The notes below the pieces were generated by a model. It worked only from the letters and a program-made list of their open reading frames with translations. It was not told where the DNA came from and ran no database searches. A stretch of 64,000 nt of DNA from Haloarcula salinisoli. GTDB taxonomy: Archaea > Halobacteriota > Halobacteria > Halobacteriales > Haloarculaceae. Within the stretch, counting starts at the first letter, position 1; every line of letters begins with the position of its first letter. Made by a program: the position numbers and the translations under genes. This document shows, piece by piece, positions 9,444 through 17,675 of this stretch. The stretch is taken from contig NZ_RKLQ01000002.1 in NCBI RefSeq assembly GCF_019599405.1, positions 1-64,000 of the forward strand, written 5' to 3'.

Positions 9444-11126
9444 CTAGCCCCGCGTTCGGTGCGAGTCCAGGTCGATGTCGAGTTCGTCCAGTTTGTCCTC
9501 CCACTCGGCGCGTTTCTCCTGGTGCTCTTCCAGGAAGGCTTCCATCAGCTCCGCCGCTTGCTCCTTGCAGCCGCCACAGAGCCGTTCGCCGCCGACACAC
9601 TCCTCGTACACTTCCTCGGCGAACTCGTCGTCGTCGCCAGAGAGCAGGTACGCGTACAGTTCGTAGACGGGACACTCGTCAGCCTTCCCGCCCTTCTCGC
9701 GCTGTTCCTCGGCAGTCGCCCGGCCGCCAGTCGTGGCGGCTTTCACCTTGTCGTAGCCCTCTTCGGGGTCGTCGAGCAGCGAGATGTGTGAGGCCGGAAT
9801 CGAGGAGGACATCTTCCCGCCGGTCAGTCCGGTCATAAAGCGGTGGTAAATCGAGGAGGGGGGCAGGAAGCCGTAGCCGCCGGTGTCGAGTTCGACCTGA
9901 CGGGCGAGTTCGTCGGCCTCGGCGTGGTCCAGGTCGAATGCGTCGACGTGCTCGTCGTAGACGCGCTTCTCGCCGTCGACGGCCTCGATGAGCGCCTCGA
10001 AGGCCTCGTCGGTGGCGTTGCGGTCGAAGATGCGGGTCCGTGGCCGAATCGGCTCCTTCCCTGCGTTGTCGAGTTTCTCGGCGACGGACTCGCGGGCGTC
10101 GGCGGGCGCCGGCTCGTGTTCGCGCAGGTAGTCGGCGGCCTCGACACAGCGGGGCATCTCGGGGTCCTCGGCGTACGCTTCGCGTGCGTCGTAGGCCTGG
10201 CCCAAGAGAGTGCGCTCGACGGCCTCGGCCTCGAAGCTGGCGAAGGCCTCGGTGACGCCGAAGTAGCGCATCCGCGCCGCCAGGTCCCGCGCGAGCCGCA
10301 TGTGGGGGTCCTGGTCCGGGCCGACCGGAATCACCGTCGGCTTGGGTTCCTCCAGTTGCGGGTAGAGGATGTCGGCCATCTGCGTGACGACCGACTGCAT
10401 GTGCGAGACGTCGGTCTCGCCGTCGAAGTCGTAGATGGCCTGCAGCTCCGAGAAGTTCGTCTCGGCGCCGAGTTCGAACGCGAGGTCCTGCAGCTCGCGG
10501 TTGTCCGATTGGCGATACAGCTCGCCCTCCTCCGGGTCAAACCCGAGCGCGAGCAAGGAGAGGATGTAGCTCTCGGCGTGTTCGTCGATTTCGCTCCAGG
10601 AGAGCTCGCGGGCGGCGTGGGCCTCCAGGTCGGCGATGAGGGCGTAGGCGTCGGCGCCCTGCTCCTGGTGCCAGATTATCTCGTCGAACACCATCTTGTG
10701 GCCGATATGGGGGTCGCCGGTCGGCATAAAGCCCGACAGCGAGGCGAAGGGCTCGTCGTTGCGCATGGCTTCGGCGACCGGTGAGTAGTCACGGTGGCCG
10801 AAGATGACGCCCCGGCGCATCAGGTAATGCGGGTTCGGGACCGCCGGGAGCACGTCGTCGAACTCCTCGATGCCGAACTGCTCGAACAGCTTGCGGTAGT
10901 CCGCGACGGTCGAGGAGCCCCACGGGTCGAGGACGGCCTCGTCGGCGCCGGCGGCATCGGTGCCACCATCGGAGCGAAGCTCCGATGAGGTTCGTCTCAC
11001 CGTGTTCGACTCACCACCGTCAGAGCGGAGCTCTGACGAGGCTCGCTTCGTGTCGCTTGGCTCCCCGTCGTCCGTCCGGGGCTGCTCGTCTGTCGGTTCG
11101 TCGTCGGTGTGTGAATTTCGCGTCAT
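9444..11126 (-). CDS. trpS: Tryptophan--tRNA ligase
   Basis: Class I synthetase that charges tRNA-Trp. 560 residues: an N-terminal acidic tail of about 70, then YRKLFEQFGIEEFDDV, RRGVIFGHRDYSPV, the HIGH motif as GDPHIGHKMVFDE, VIPVGPDQDPHMRLARDLA, SSIYHRFMTGLTGGKMSSSIP (the KMSKS motif) and a Cys-containing C-terminal part (CPVYELYAYLL, CVGGERLCGGCK) typical of archaeal/eukaryotic TrpRS. The tail holds two 17-residue repeats beginning RASSELRSDGG and RTSSELRSDGG, each encoded by a 21-bp palindrome, absent from ordinary TrpRS. The start at 11126 is the first ATG; a shorter start is possible, since the tail is not conserved. Confidence 0.96.
   Translation of the reverse strand: MTRNSHTDDEPTDEQPRTDDGEPSDTKRASSELRSDGGESNTVRRTSSELRSDGGTDAAGADEAVLDPWGSSTVADYRKLFEQFGIEEFDDVLPAVPNPHYLMRRGVIFGHRDYSPVAEAMRNDEPFASLSGFMPTGDPHIGHKMVFDEIIWHQEQGADAYALIADLEAHAARELSWSEIDEHAESYILSLLALGFDPEEGELYRQSDNRELQDLAFELGAETNFSELQAIYDFDGETDVSHMQSVVTQMADILYPQLEEPKPTVIPVGPDQDPHMRLARDLAARMRYFGVTEAFASFEAEAVERTLLGQAYDAREAYAEDPEMPRCVEAADYLREHEPAPADARESVAEKLDNAGKEPIRPRTRIFDRNATDEAFEALIEAVDGEKRVYDEHVDAFDLDHAEADELARQVELDTGGYGFLPPSSIYHRFMTGLTGGKMSSSIPASHISLLDDPEEGYDKVKAATTGGRATAEEQREKGGKADECPVYELYAYLLSGDDDEFAEEVYEECVGGERLCGGCKEQAAELMEAFLEEHQEKRAEWEDKLDELDIDLDSHRTRG
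10967..11038 (-). repeat. Two palindromes inserted in frame in trpS
   Basis: CATCGGAGC-GAA-GCTCCGATG (10967-10987) and CGTCAGAGC-GGA-GCTCTGACG (11018-11038) have perfect 9-bp arms, 3-base loops and a spacing of 51 bases (17 codons). They code for SELRSD in both copies. Similar palindromes lie inside pdhC (31630-31648) and the Taw2-like gene (near 60700). Confidence 0.85.
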
Positions 11127-11522
11127 GTGTCGTGTGTCGTGTCGGTGTGCAGTCGAGGCCAGGGCAGAGAAAGCGGAGGGAGCATCGTCGGCCTCGCCGA
11201 CGGGTTACGCCCGCCGGACGGGAACCGCGAAACTGTCCACTCTCCGGGCGTGCCAGCGCCAGCCGTCGACGGGAGTGGACACCATGTTGGGGACATGCGC
11301 GAACACGGTCTTATTCCTTCCGGGTCCGTTCGAGCGCGACCACAGCGACAGCACCGCGTGATCCGACCGGCTGTCCCATTTTCTCATAGCGCGCTGGGGC
11401 GGCGGACGAACGTCGCCGCCTCGACCGTGCCGGGCGTCTCAAGAACGGGGATGACAGTCGCTGCTACGGCTTACGGTATCACTGGAGGACATTTTTGTCC
11501 AATCACCGACACAGGTTCCGAT
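11127..11522. other. Intergenic region between divergent trpS and a membrane protein
   Basis: About 400 bases between two divergent genes. The plus-strand frame stays open from 11127, but its reading before 11523 is rich in Arg, Ser and Pro and unlike the acidic membrane protein that follows, so I treat it as non-coding. I see no clear TATA box, repeat or RNA structure. Confidence 0.5.
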
Positions 11523-11963
11523 ATGGTGGCACGAATCCGCCGGGTACTGCTGGGAGCGGGCGAACACGGCCCGCGGACGTTTCTCGTCCTGATACTCACA
11601 GCGGGGGCACTCACCATCGGCGGATACGCGCTGGACCTCGTCGGCGTCGACGGGATGGTGATCGTCCCGATAGTGGGTGGCCTGGTGGGGTTCGGGGTGG
11701 CCACGGCGGTCGGCTACCTGCGTGGCGGTGTCGTCACCGCAGTGCTCGGGGCGTACCCGCCGCTTGTCGGGCCGCTCATCGAAGGAACAGTACGGCGGAC
11801 GGACGGGACAGTCCCGGAGCGACTCGCGGTGATAGACCCCGAATACTTCGCGTTCCTTGGGGTCATCGCGTTCCAGACCGGCATCGCCGGCGTCGTGGTC
11901 GGCTATCTGGCACGGACCGGGGTCGAGTTCGTCCGTCGGTCGGGGACCCCCGTCAGACCCTGA
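11523..11963 (+). CDS. Small integral membrane protein
   Basis: A 146-residue protein opened by the ATG at 11523, after which composition becomes strongly hydrophobic. Three to four likely membrane helices: FLVLILTAGALTIGGYALDLVG, MVIVPIVGGLVGFGVATAVGYL, VVTAVLGAYPPLVGPLI and FLGVIAFQTGIAGVVVGYLA, with short charged ends. Residues such as VIDPEYFAF lie in the loop before the last helix. No known domain is recognised. It is convergent with endA, only 3 bases apart at the ends, so the two probably do not share regulation. Confidence 0.7.
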   Translation: MVARIRRVLLGAGEHGPRTFLVLILTAGALTIGGYALDLVGVDGMVIVPIVGGLVGFGVATAVGYLRGGVVTAVLGAYPPLVGPLIEGTVRRTDGTVPERLAVIDPEYFAFLGVIAFQTGIAGVVVGYLARTGVEFVRRSGTPVRP

Positions 11964-11966
11964 CGT

Positions 11967-12962
11967 TCAGGGCGTCAACCGCCGTGTCTCGACCCACTCG
12001 ACTGTCTCGTCCACGAGCGCGAACACCATCGTCTTCCGGACGCCGTGGGCCAGCCGGACGTCCAGCGCGAGGTCCCGCGGTTCGAAGTCGTGGTCGGCAG
12101 GCAACACTCGGACGAGCAGTTCGGAGTGGCCCAGGTCGTCGACGCTCTCGACGTCGGCGTAGGTCCGAAAGTCCGCACCGAACTTGAACCCCGTTTTGGG
12201 GACGACACCCGAGTCCCGCAGGGCGGCGTAGACGGCCAGCCGGCGGTCGAAACGGTCGCCCTCGACGTCGCGGCCGCGCTCGACCACCGCAGCGTCATCC
12301 CCGTCGACCGACAGCACCCCTTCGCGAGCCAGATACGCCGCCTCGACGAGCGAGAGCTGGACGGCGTCCTCGTCCAGTTGCTGGCCGTAGAAGGCCTGCT
12401 GGTAGAGCGCCGCCGGCGGGTCCCAGCACAGCACGCGCTCGGCGAGCAGCGTCCCCTCGACGGCGGGCACGTCGGCGGCACTGGTCCCCTCGACGGTCCG
12501 TCGGCTGGTGTCCAGATAGGTGAGTTCGCTCTCCTCGTCGACGACGGCCAGCACGCAGTCGCCCAGCGACGACGCGGGGACGTCGTCGCGCTCACCGACG
12601 ACCCGGACGCGGTGGGCCACGGCGTCGTCCCACGGCCCCTTACCACGCGGGTAGACGACGAAGTCCACGCCAGCGGGCTCGTCGACCCATCCCTCGCGGG
12701 CGGGCGTGAGATAGAACCCCCGGTCGCGCAGGTCCTTGTAGACCAGAAAGTCCACGGCCGAGACGGCCCCGGAGGCGAGCAGTTCCTGGACGCCCATCCC
12801 GTCGACGGCGTCGATGTCGCCGCGATAGCACAGATGGGCGGCCTCGACAGGCGCGAGGTCGAGGTCCCCGTCGCGAGCGTGGCCGTAGCCACGGGAGTCG
12901 TAGAACCGCTCGCGAGCACGGTTCCCGGCCCGGACCACGTCGCCGTCGAGCGTGAGTTGCAT
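11967..12962 (-). CDS. endA: tRNA-splicing endonuclease
   Basis: Cuts the bulge-helix-bulge motif in tRNA introns and in pre-rRNA processing stems. The 331 residues from the ATG at 12962 correspond to the long euryarchaeal form, in which two EndA units are fused: an inactive-type N-terminal half (VEAAHLCYRGDIDAVDG... DFLVYKDLRDRGFYL) and a catalytic C-terminal half with the triad Tyr (about 268, FRTYADV), His (about 279, LGHSELL) and Lys (about 310, VRKTMVF). The longer frame to 12989 adds nine uncharacteristic residues and was not used. One substrate is visible here, the 16S stem at 271-324/1930-1982. Confidence 0.95.
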   Translation of the reverse strand: MQLTLDGDVVRAGNRARERFYDSRGYGHARDGDLDLAPVEAAHLCYRGDIDAVDGMGVQELLASGAVSAVDFLVYKDLRDRGFYLTPAREGWVDEPAGVDFVVYPRGKGPWDDAVAHRVRVVGERDDVPASSLGDCVLAVVDEESELTYLDTSRRTVEGTSAADVPAVEGTLLAERVLCWDPPAALYQQAFYGQQLDEDAVQLSLVEAAYLAREGVLSVDGDDAAVVERGRDVEGDRFDRRLAVYAALRDSGVVPKTGFKFGADFRTYADVESVDDLGHSELLVRVLPADHDFEPRDLALDVRLAHGVRKTMVFALVDETVEWVETRRLTP

Positions 12963-13044
12963 ACAGGTTGGTGGTCGACCGAGGGTCAAATCCCCTGCGG
13001 GTTCGGGCTAGCAGTGGTGTGGGGAGTGGACGAGAGACTTCGAA

Positions 13045-13172
13045 CAGTCAGAAAGCCCCGCCTGGCTCCGGTCGGGGGGACTCGCTGCGCTCCTCACTCG
13101 CTACGCTCGTTCCGGTGCTTACGTCGTCCGCCTTCCCGGAGCCAGCCGCCCCTTTCCGGCTCTCTGAAATCA
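13045..13172. repeat. Dispersed repeat, copy 2
   Basis: CAGTCAGAAAGCCCCGCC... followed by GACTCGCTGCGCTCCTC, CGTTCCGGTGCTTACGTCGTC and GCCGCCCCTTTCCGG, matching the order of blocks in copy 1 (9241-9402). It sits in the 240-base gap between endA and the zinc-ribbon gene, again just past the 3' end of a minus-strand gene. I do not see the right-hand inverted end here. Confidence 0.55.
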
Positions 13173-13204
13173 GTACGCCGAACCAACCACTCCAGCCCGG
13201 CCAA

Positions 13205-13927
13205 TCACCCGCTTTCCTCACAGCCGCTGTCGAGACACCGCCGGCCGCCGCTGGTCTCGAACGTGGGGAGGCCACAGTCACAGTCGTCGACGACGACCCC
13301 CGACGGGACGGCGTAGCCGGTGTCACACTCGGGGTAGTTCTCACAGCCCGCCAGCAGGCCGCCACGGCGCAGAATCCGCAGGTCGCCGTCGCAGTGCTTA
13401 CACGTCCACTCGCGGTCGAAGGCGGCCTGGACGCGCTCGTCGAGTGACTCACAGTCGCGGTCGATGCAACACTCGATGGCTTCGCCGCGTTCGACCCGCA
13501 TCGTCGGCAGCGCACAGTCCCCACAGCGACCGCCGGTGACGGCGGCGTCGGTCGGCAGCCCGTAGCGCTCGCCACAGCCGGTACAGGTCACGTCACCGCC
13601 CGCACGCACCAGTGTCCCCGGACAGTTCGGACAGTCGCCGACCGGGACGCCGGCCTCCGAGGCCGGGAACCGGGCGCTGCCGTGTTCCTCGTGGGCGACG
13701 ACGCGGAGGAACTGCTCGCCGTCGCGGGCGGTGACAGTCCCGTCCTCGACGGCGACGCTCTCGGCCCTAGTGAGCCACGCCACCGGTTGGTACCCCCCGG
13801 CGTCGTGGACCAGCACCGTGTTGTCGGGCTTGACCACCACCAGCACGTCGCCGCGCTGTTCGCGCTCGCGGGACCCCTCGAAGACAGTCGTACACTCGCC
13901 GGCCATCACGCGCGTTCCGTCGTGCAT
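13205..13927 (-). CDS. NucS-N-terminal-like protein with C4 zinc ribbons
   Basis: 240 residues. The first 100 (GTRVMAGECTTVFEG..., DVLVVVKPDNTVLVHDAGGYQPVAWLTRAESV) look like the beta-rich N-terminal ssDNA-binding half of NucS/DUF91 endonucleases. The rest is a row of Cys motifs: CPNCPGTLV...CTGCG, CGDC...CCIDRDC, CKHC...GCENYPEC and CDCGLPTF...CLDSGC, like topoisomerase I C4 zinc fingers. The NucS nuclease domain is missing. A role in binding single-stranded DNA or repair is inferred, not shown. The start at 13927 was chosen because everything upstream reads antisense through the HAD gene. Confidence 0.75.
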   Translation of the reverse strand: MHDGTRVMAGECTTVFEGSREREQRGDVLVVVKPDNTVLVHDAGGYQPVAWLTRAESVAVEDGTVTARDGEQFLRVVAHEEHGSARFPASEAGVPVGDCPNCPGTLVRAGGDVTCTGCGERYGLPTDAAVTGGRCGDCALPTMRVERGEAIECCIDRDCESLDERVQAAFDREWTCKHCDGDLRILRRGGLLAGCENYPECDTGYAVPSGVVVDDCDCGLPTFETSGGRRCLDSGCEESG

Positions 13928-14026
13928 AGCGGGTGTGGCTCCGTTTCGGTATGTAAACTCTCGGCCGGCGGTAGCGACGCCGGTCGAGCGCAAGGGGCAA
14001 ACCGCTCGGGTGAGTGAGAGACGGTA

Positions 14027-14677
14027 ATGAGCGACGCGCCGACTGCAATCTGTTTCGACATGGACGGTGTCCTCGTCCAGTCCGAGGACCACTGGGTCAG
14101 TATCCAGCGCGAGCACATCCTGCCGACCGTCGCGCCCGACGACGACATCCCGCTGTCGGCTATCACCGGCCGCGATTACACCGAGGTGTATCCGGACCTC
14201 GACGGAGAGTACGAGCTCGCCGTCTCCCGCGAGGAGTACGAGCGTCTCTTCGAGGAGGCGGGCAGGGAGATATACAGCGAGCACGCGACGATGCTCGACG
14301 GCGTGGACGACCTGCTGGCCGACCTGCGCGAGGCCGGCACGTCGCTGGCGCTGACGACCTCGGCGCCGTGGGACTGGATCGACGTCATCGAGGACCGCTT
14401 TGGCCTGCTCCACCATTTCGACACGGCCGTGAGCGCCCAGGACATCGACGCGCCGGGCAAGCCCGAGCCACACATCTACGAACACGGCGCGAGCGAGCTG
14501 GGGGTCGAGCCGACGAACTGCTGGGCCGTGGAGGACTCCCACGCCGGCGCGAGCGCGGCCGTGGCCGCGGGGATGACGACCGTCGGCTTCCAGGGCGACG
14601 GCGCGGCGACGGAGCTCCCGATGGTCCACCATCTGGCCGGCGACGCGGCGGAGCTACGCGACGTGCTGTTCGGGTAG
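14027..14677 (+). CDS. HAD-family phosphatase
   Basis: 216 residues, haloacid dehalogenase superfamily, subfamily I with a helical cap. Motif I is ICFDMDGVL (nucleophile Asp 11, acid Asp 13), motif II LALTTSAPWDW, motif III GKPEPHIYEHGA and motif IV WAVEDSHAGASAA. The order resembles phosphoglycolate phosphatase and beta-phosphoglucomutase-like enzymes that hydrolyse small sugar phosphates; the substrate cannot be read from sequence. Divergent from the zinc-ribbon gene (99 bases apart). Confidence 0.88.
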   Translation: MSDAPTAICFDMDGVLVQSEDHWVSIQREHILPTVAPDDDIPLSAITGRDYTEVYPDLDGEYELAVSREEYERLFEEAGREIYSEHATMLDGVDDLLADLREAGTSLALTTSAPWDWIDVIEDRFGLLHHFDTAVSAQDIDAPGKPEPHIYEHGASELGVEPTNCWAVEDSHAGASAAVAAGMTTVGFQGDGAATELPMVHHLAGDAAELRDVLFG

Positions 14678-14726
14678 CGTTTCCAGTGAAGGGGGGAGTC
14701 GAAGAGTGCGGGACAGTCGAGGGGAG

Positions 14727-14975
14727 TCAACTGTCCGCGCGGTAGCCTCGGCCCACAATGAGACCGAGGACGTTGGCGAAGAACACACCGGTTAGCAGGA
14801 GGAGGCGGCTCCGTCCGTCCAGTGGACTCGTGAGAACTGCCAGATACGCCAGTGGGGCCACGACGGCGGTCCAGAACCCGACGAACTGGACCGGTCGGAC
14901 GGCCATCGTTCGGACGTCGGCGCGTCCGCTGGGGAGTACGTCAGTGGGCAACCGAAGGGGCGAAGCACTGGACAT
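14727..14975 (-). CDS. Small two-helix membrane protein
   Basis: 82 residues from the ATG at 14975 (a further in-frame ATG lies 5 codons upstream). Two hydrophobic helices, PVQFVGFWTAVVAPLAYLAVL and LLLLTGVFFANVLGLIVG, are joined by the short loop TSPLDGRSR. A small conserved-looking haloarchaeal membrane protein with no named domain. It is convergent with the HAD gene. The 225 bases upstream, to the helicase gene, are AT-rich (15040-15140) and hold no other gene. Confidence 0.6.
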   Translation of the reverse strand: MSSASPLRLPTDVLPSGRADVRTMAVRPVQFVGFWTAVVAPLAYLAVLTSPLDGRSRLLLLTGVFFANVLGLIVGRGYRADS

Positions 14976-15201
14976 TGGGTTCCTCCTCACACGACTGTAT
15001 GACCGATACCCCCATATAAACGAACGACGGTTGTGGTTAATTCGCTCGGATACGTTTCGTTTGATTGATTTTAGCTGGTTTCACTGTCACCATTTACACT
15101 CGATTAGACCGCCCTAGGTGCCGTTATAAATTTTATTCAGCCCTATGAGGCGGTTATCCGGAATTGGACGAAGACGGCGAGACACACCGACAGTCTGCCC
15201 G

Positions 15202-17598
15202 TCACTCGACGCTGACCGTCCGAGTGGAGGTGACCGGGTCGAGGGGCTGGTCCGGGAACGTCACTTCGACGGTGAAGGTCAGCTCGTCGGCGTCGGCACC
15301 GAAGACGGCGACCGGAAGGTTGGTCTGGCCGAGGTAGGCGGGTTTGGCCGTCATCTCGCGGCCGTTGACCGTCACGCGCAGTCCCGCCCGGGCGCCGCCG
15401 CCGTTGTTCGCGACGGTCACTTCCCGCATGTCGTGGTCGCCGGCGGCGATAGCGTCGGGGAACTCGCCCCAGTCGACGACGACGACGGGAAGGTCACGGG
15501 CGTTCGAGACGACCTGCTCGGCGACGCCCTCGGAGAGCCCGGCCGAGACCAGTCCGGAGACGCCGGCCCGGACGATGTCGCCCGGGCTGGACAGCCCCGC
15601 AGCGGCGAGTTTGCCGGCACGGCCCGAGCCGACGCCGTCGATGGCCGTCAGCCCGACCGCGTCGTCGCTGATACCGTGTTCGACGCGGGCCTCGACGCGG
15701 CAGGCCAGGTTGGCGAAGCGACCCGGCGCGAGGTTGTCGAGGAACTCACGCAGGGCCGCCAGCAGGCGCAGGGCGTTCTGGCGGATGACCCAGGCGTCGC
15801 TCTTGAGTTCCGTCGGCGTGGTGCCGGTCATCCCGGAGCGAAGGATGGCCAGCACCTTCCGCTGGCCGGCGTCTAGCTCGTCTGGGGCATCCCCGAGTAC
15901 TGCCGTCACCGCGTCCTGCTCGTCCGAGCGGGCGCTGACGCTGTCGAATTCGGTCGCACCCGCGACCGTCGAGAGCAGCGTCTCGGCGTCGATTCGGTCC
16001 GCGTCACCCTCGCTTGCGGCCGCCTCACAGCGCTCGGCCAGGTCGGCAAAGCGGCGGGCGGTCTCCAGCCGCAGGTAGAACTTCGAGGCGAGCTGGCCCA
16101 GCCGGGTGGCCTCGATGCGGAGACCGTCACGCTCGACGAAGCCGTCGGCGACGAGCTGGGAGAGCTCGTTGGACACCCGTTCCCGGAGGGCGCTGCCGGC
16201 GTCGTAGGCGTCGGGGGCCGATTTGGCGCGGGCGTAGTAGAACGTCGTCTCCAGCCAGCTCATCACGTCGTCGATGTCCCGAATCGTACCCAGGGCGATT
16301 TCGGCGTTGAGGTGGGCGTCGAGTTCGCCCGCGAGCCGTGACTCTATCTCCTTGCCGTCACGCAGGAGGCGACGATACTTGTCCGCGTCCGAGCGGTCAC
16401 AGACGACCCACGCGTAGCCCATGTCGTCGTAGCCCGGCCGGCCCGCCCGCCCGAGCATCTGGAGGACGTCCAGCGGGCTCATGTCGACTTCGCCCTCCAG
16501 CGGGTCGTGGAGCTTCGTGTCCCGGATGACCACACAGCGGGCCGGGAGGTTCACGCCCCAGGCGAGCGTCGAGGTCGAGAAGAGGAGCTGAATCTTCCCC
16601 TGCTTGAACCACTCCTCGACGCGGTTCTTGTCCTCACGGGAGAGCCCGGCGTGGTGAAAGCCCACGCCGTCCAGCACCGACTGGCGGAGCGTGTCGTTGC
16701 TCAGGTCCGCAGCGTCGTTGTGGAAATCGTAGTCCCCGCGTGCGCCCATCGGGATGTCCCGTTCGGTGAGTTCGTCGAGGGCCTTCTTGGCGGCCTGGAC
16801 GGTGTCCTGTCGGGAAGAGACGAAGACGAGCGCCTGGCCCTCGTCGCGGATGTGTGGCTCCGCGAGGTCCAAGGCCCGGTAGAGCCGCCGGTACTTGTCG
16901 GCGAAGGCGTTCTCGCCGTGGGAGTAGGTCTTCACGTCGGCGTTCAGGGGAACGGGGCGGAACTCCTCGCCGAAAGCGAAGGTCGTGTCGCCGGGAGCGT
17001 CGAGCCAGTCGGCCACGTCGTCGATGTTGGGCATCGTCGCCGAGAGGGCGACGACGCGGGGGTCACAGAGCCGGCGGAGTCTGGAGACTGTCACTTCCAG
17101 CACCGCCCCACGTCTGTCCGAATCCAGCAGGTGGACCTCGTCGATGACACAGCAGTCCGCGTCCGTGATGAAAGAGTAGCGAGCCGTCTCGTGTTTTCGC
17201 GTCGCGGAGTCGGCCTTCTCCGGCGTCATCACGAGGATGTCGGCGCGTTCGGCACGGCGCGGCGAGAGGTCGCGTTCGCCGGTGACGACGTACACCGAGT
17301 AGCCCAGCTCCTCGAAGCGTTCCCACTCGCTTTCCTTCTCGTTGGTGAGCGCGCGCAGCGGCGCGAGAAAGAGCGCCGTCCCGCCCTCGGCGAGGGTCTT
17401 GCAGATGGCCAGCTCCGCCAGGGCGGTCTTCCCGCTGGCGGTGGGCGCGCTGACGACGACGTTGTCCTCGCGGTTCAACAGGGCGGGCAGCGCCGCCGAC
17501 TGCATCTCGTTGAACCGCTCGAATGGGAAGGCGCCGACAAAGTCCGGCAGGACCTCCTCGACCGCCACCGTCGGCTCGCTGTCGGCTCTGCGTGGCAC
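15202..17598 (-). CDS. Hel308/Ski2-type DEAD-box DNA helicase
   Basis: 798 residues from a GTG at 17598; no ATG lies before the conserved FERFNEMQSAALP (Q-motif) region, and everything upstream is antisense to the P450 gene. Helicase motifs in order: SAPTASGKTA (I), APLRALTNEK (Ia), VIDEVHLLD (II), LSATMPN (III), VFVSSRQDT (IV), FSTSTLAWGVNLPA (V), QMLGRAGRPGYDD (VI). A winged helix and a helix-hairpin-helix (TAIDGVGSGRAGKL) follow, then an extra C-terminal beta-rich part (about 130 aa). Hel308 enzymes unwind lagging strands at stalled forks. The C-terminal extension is less usual and makes a Ski2-like paralogue possible. Confidence 0.88.
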   Translation of the reverse strand: MPRRADSEPTVAVEEVLPDFVGAFPFERFNEMQSAALPALLNREDNVVVSAPTASGKTALAELAICKTLAEGGTALFLAPLRALTNEKESEWERFEELGYSVYVVTGERDLSPRRAERADILVMTPEKADSATRKHETARYSFITDADCCVIDEVHLLDSDRRGAVLEVTVSRLRRLCDPRVVALSATMPNIDDVADWLDAPGDTTFAFGEEFRPVPLNADVKTYSHGENAFADKYRRLYRALDLAEPHIRDEGQALVFVSSRQDTVQAAKKALDELTERDIPMGARGDYDFHNDAADLSNDTLRQSVLDGVGFHHAGLSREDKNRVEEWFKQGKIQLLFSTSTLAWGVNLPARCVVIRDTKLHDPLEGEVDMSPLDVLQMLGRAGRPGYDDMGYAWVVCDRSDADKYRRLLRDGKEIESRLAGELDAHLNAEIALGTIRDIDDVMSWLETTFYYARAKSAPDAYDAGSALRERVSNELSQLVADGFVERDGLRIEATRLGQLASKFYLRLETARRFADLAERCEAAASEGDADRIDAETLLSTVAGATEFDSVSARSDEQDAVTAVLGDAPDELDAGQRKVLAILRSGMTGTTPTELKSDAWVIRQNALRLLAALREFLDNLAPGRFANLACRVEARVEHGISDDAVGLTAIDGVGSGRAGKLAAAGLSSPGDIVRAGVSGLVSAGLSEGVAEQVVSNARDLPVVVVDWGEFPDAIAAGDHDMREVTVANNGGGARAGLRVTVNGREMTAKPAYLGQTNLPVAVFGADADELTFTVEVTFPDQPLDPVTSTRTVSVE

Positions 17599-17675
17599 GT
17601 CAGATGGGCGGCACCGCGACGGCAAAGGCGTTTCTATGGCGGAGTGGAAGTGGTCGGGCCGCCTGTCAGGACGGG

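Noticed and set aside
12978-13016. Possible tRNA T-arm (GGGTCAAATCCC) next to endA
   Set aside because: No acceptor, D or anticodon stem can be built around it, and the upstream bases are the endA coding region.
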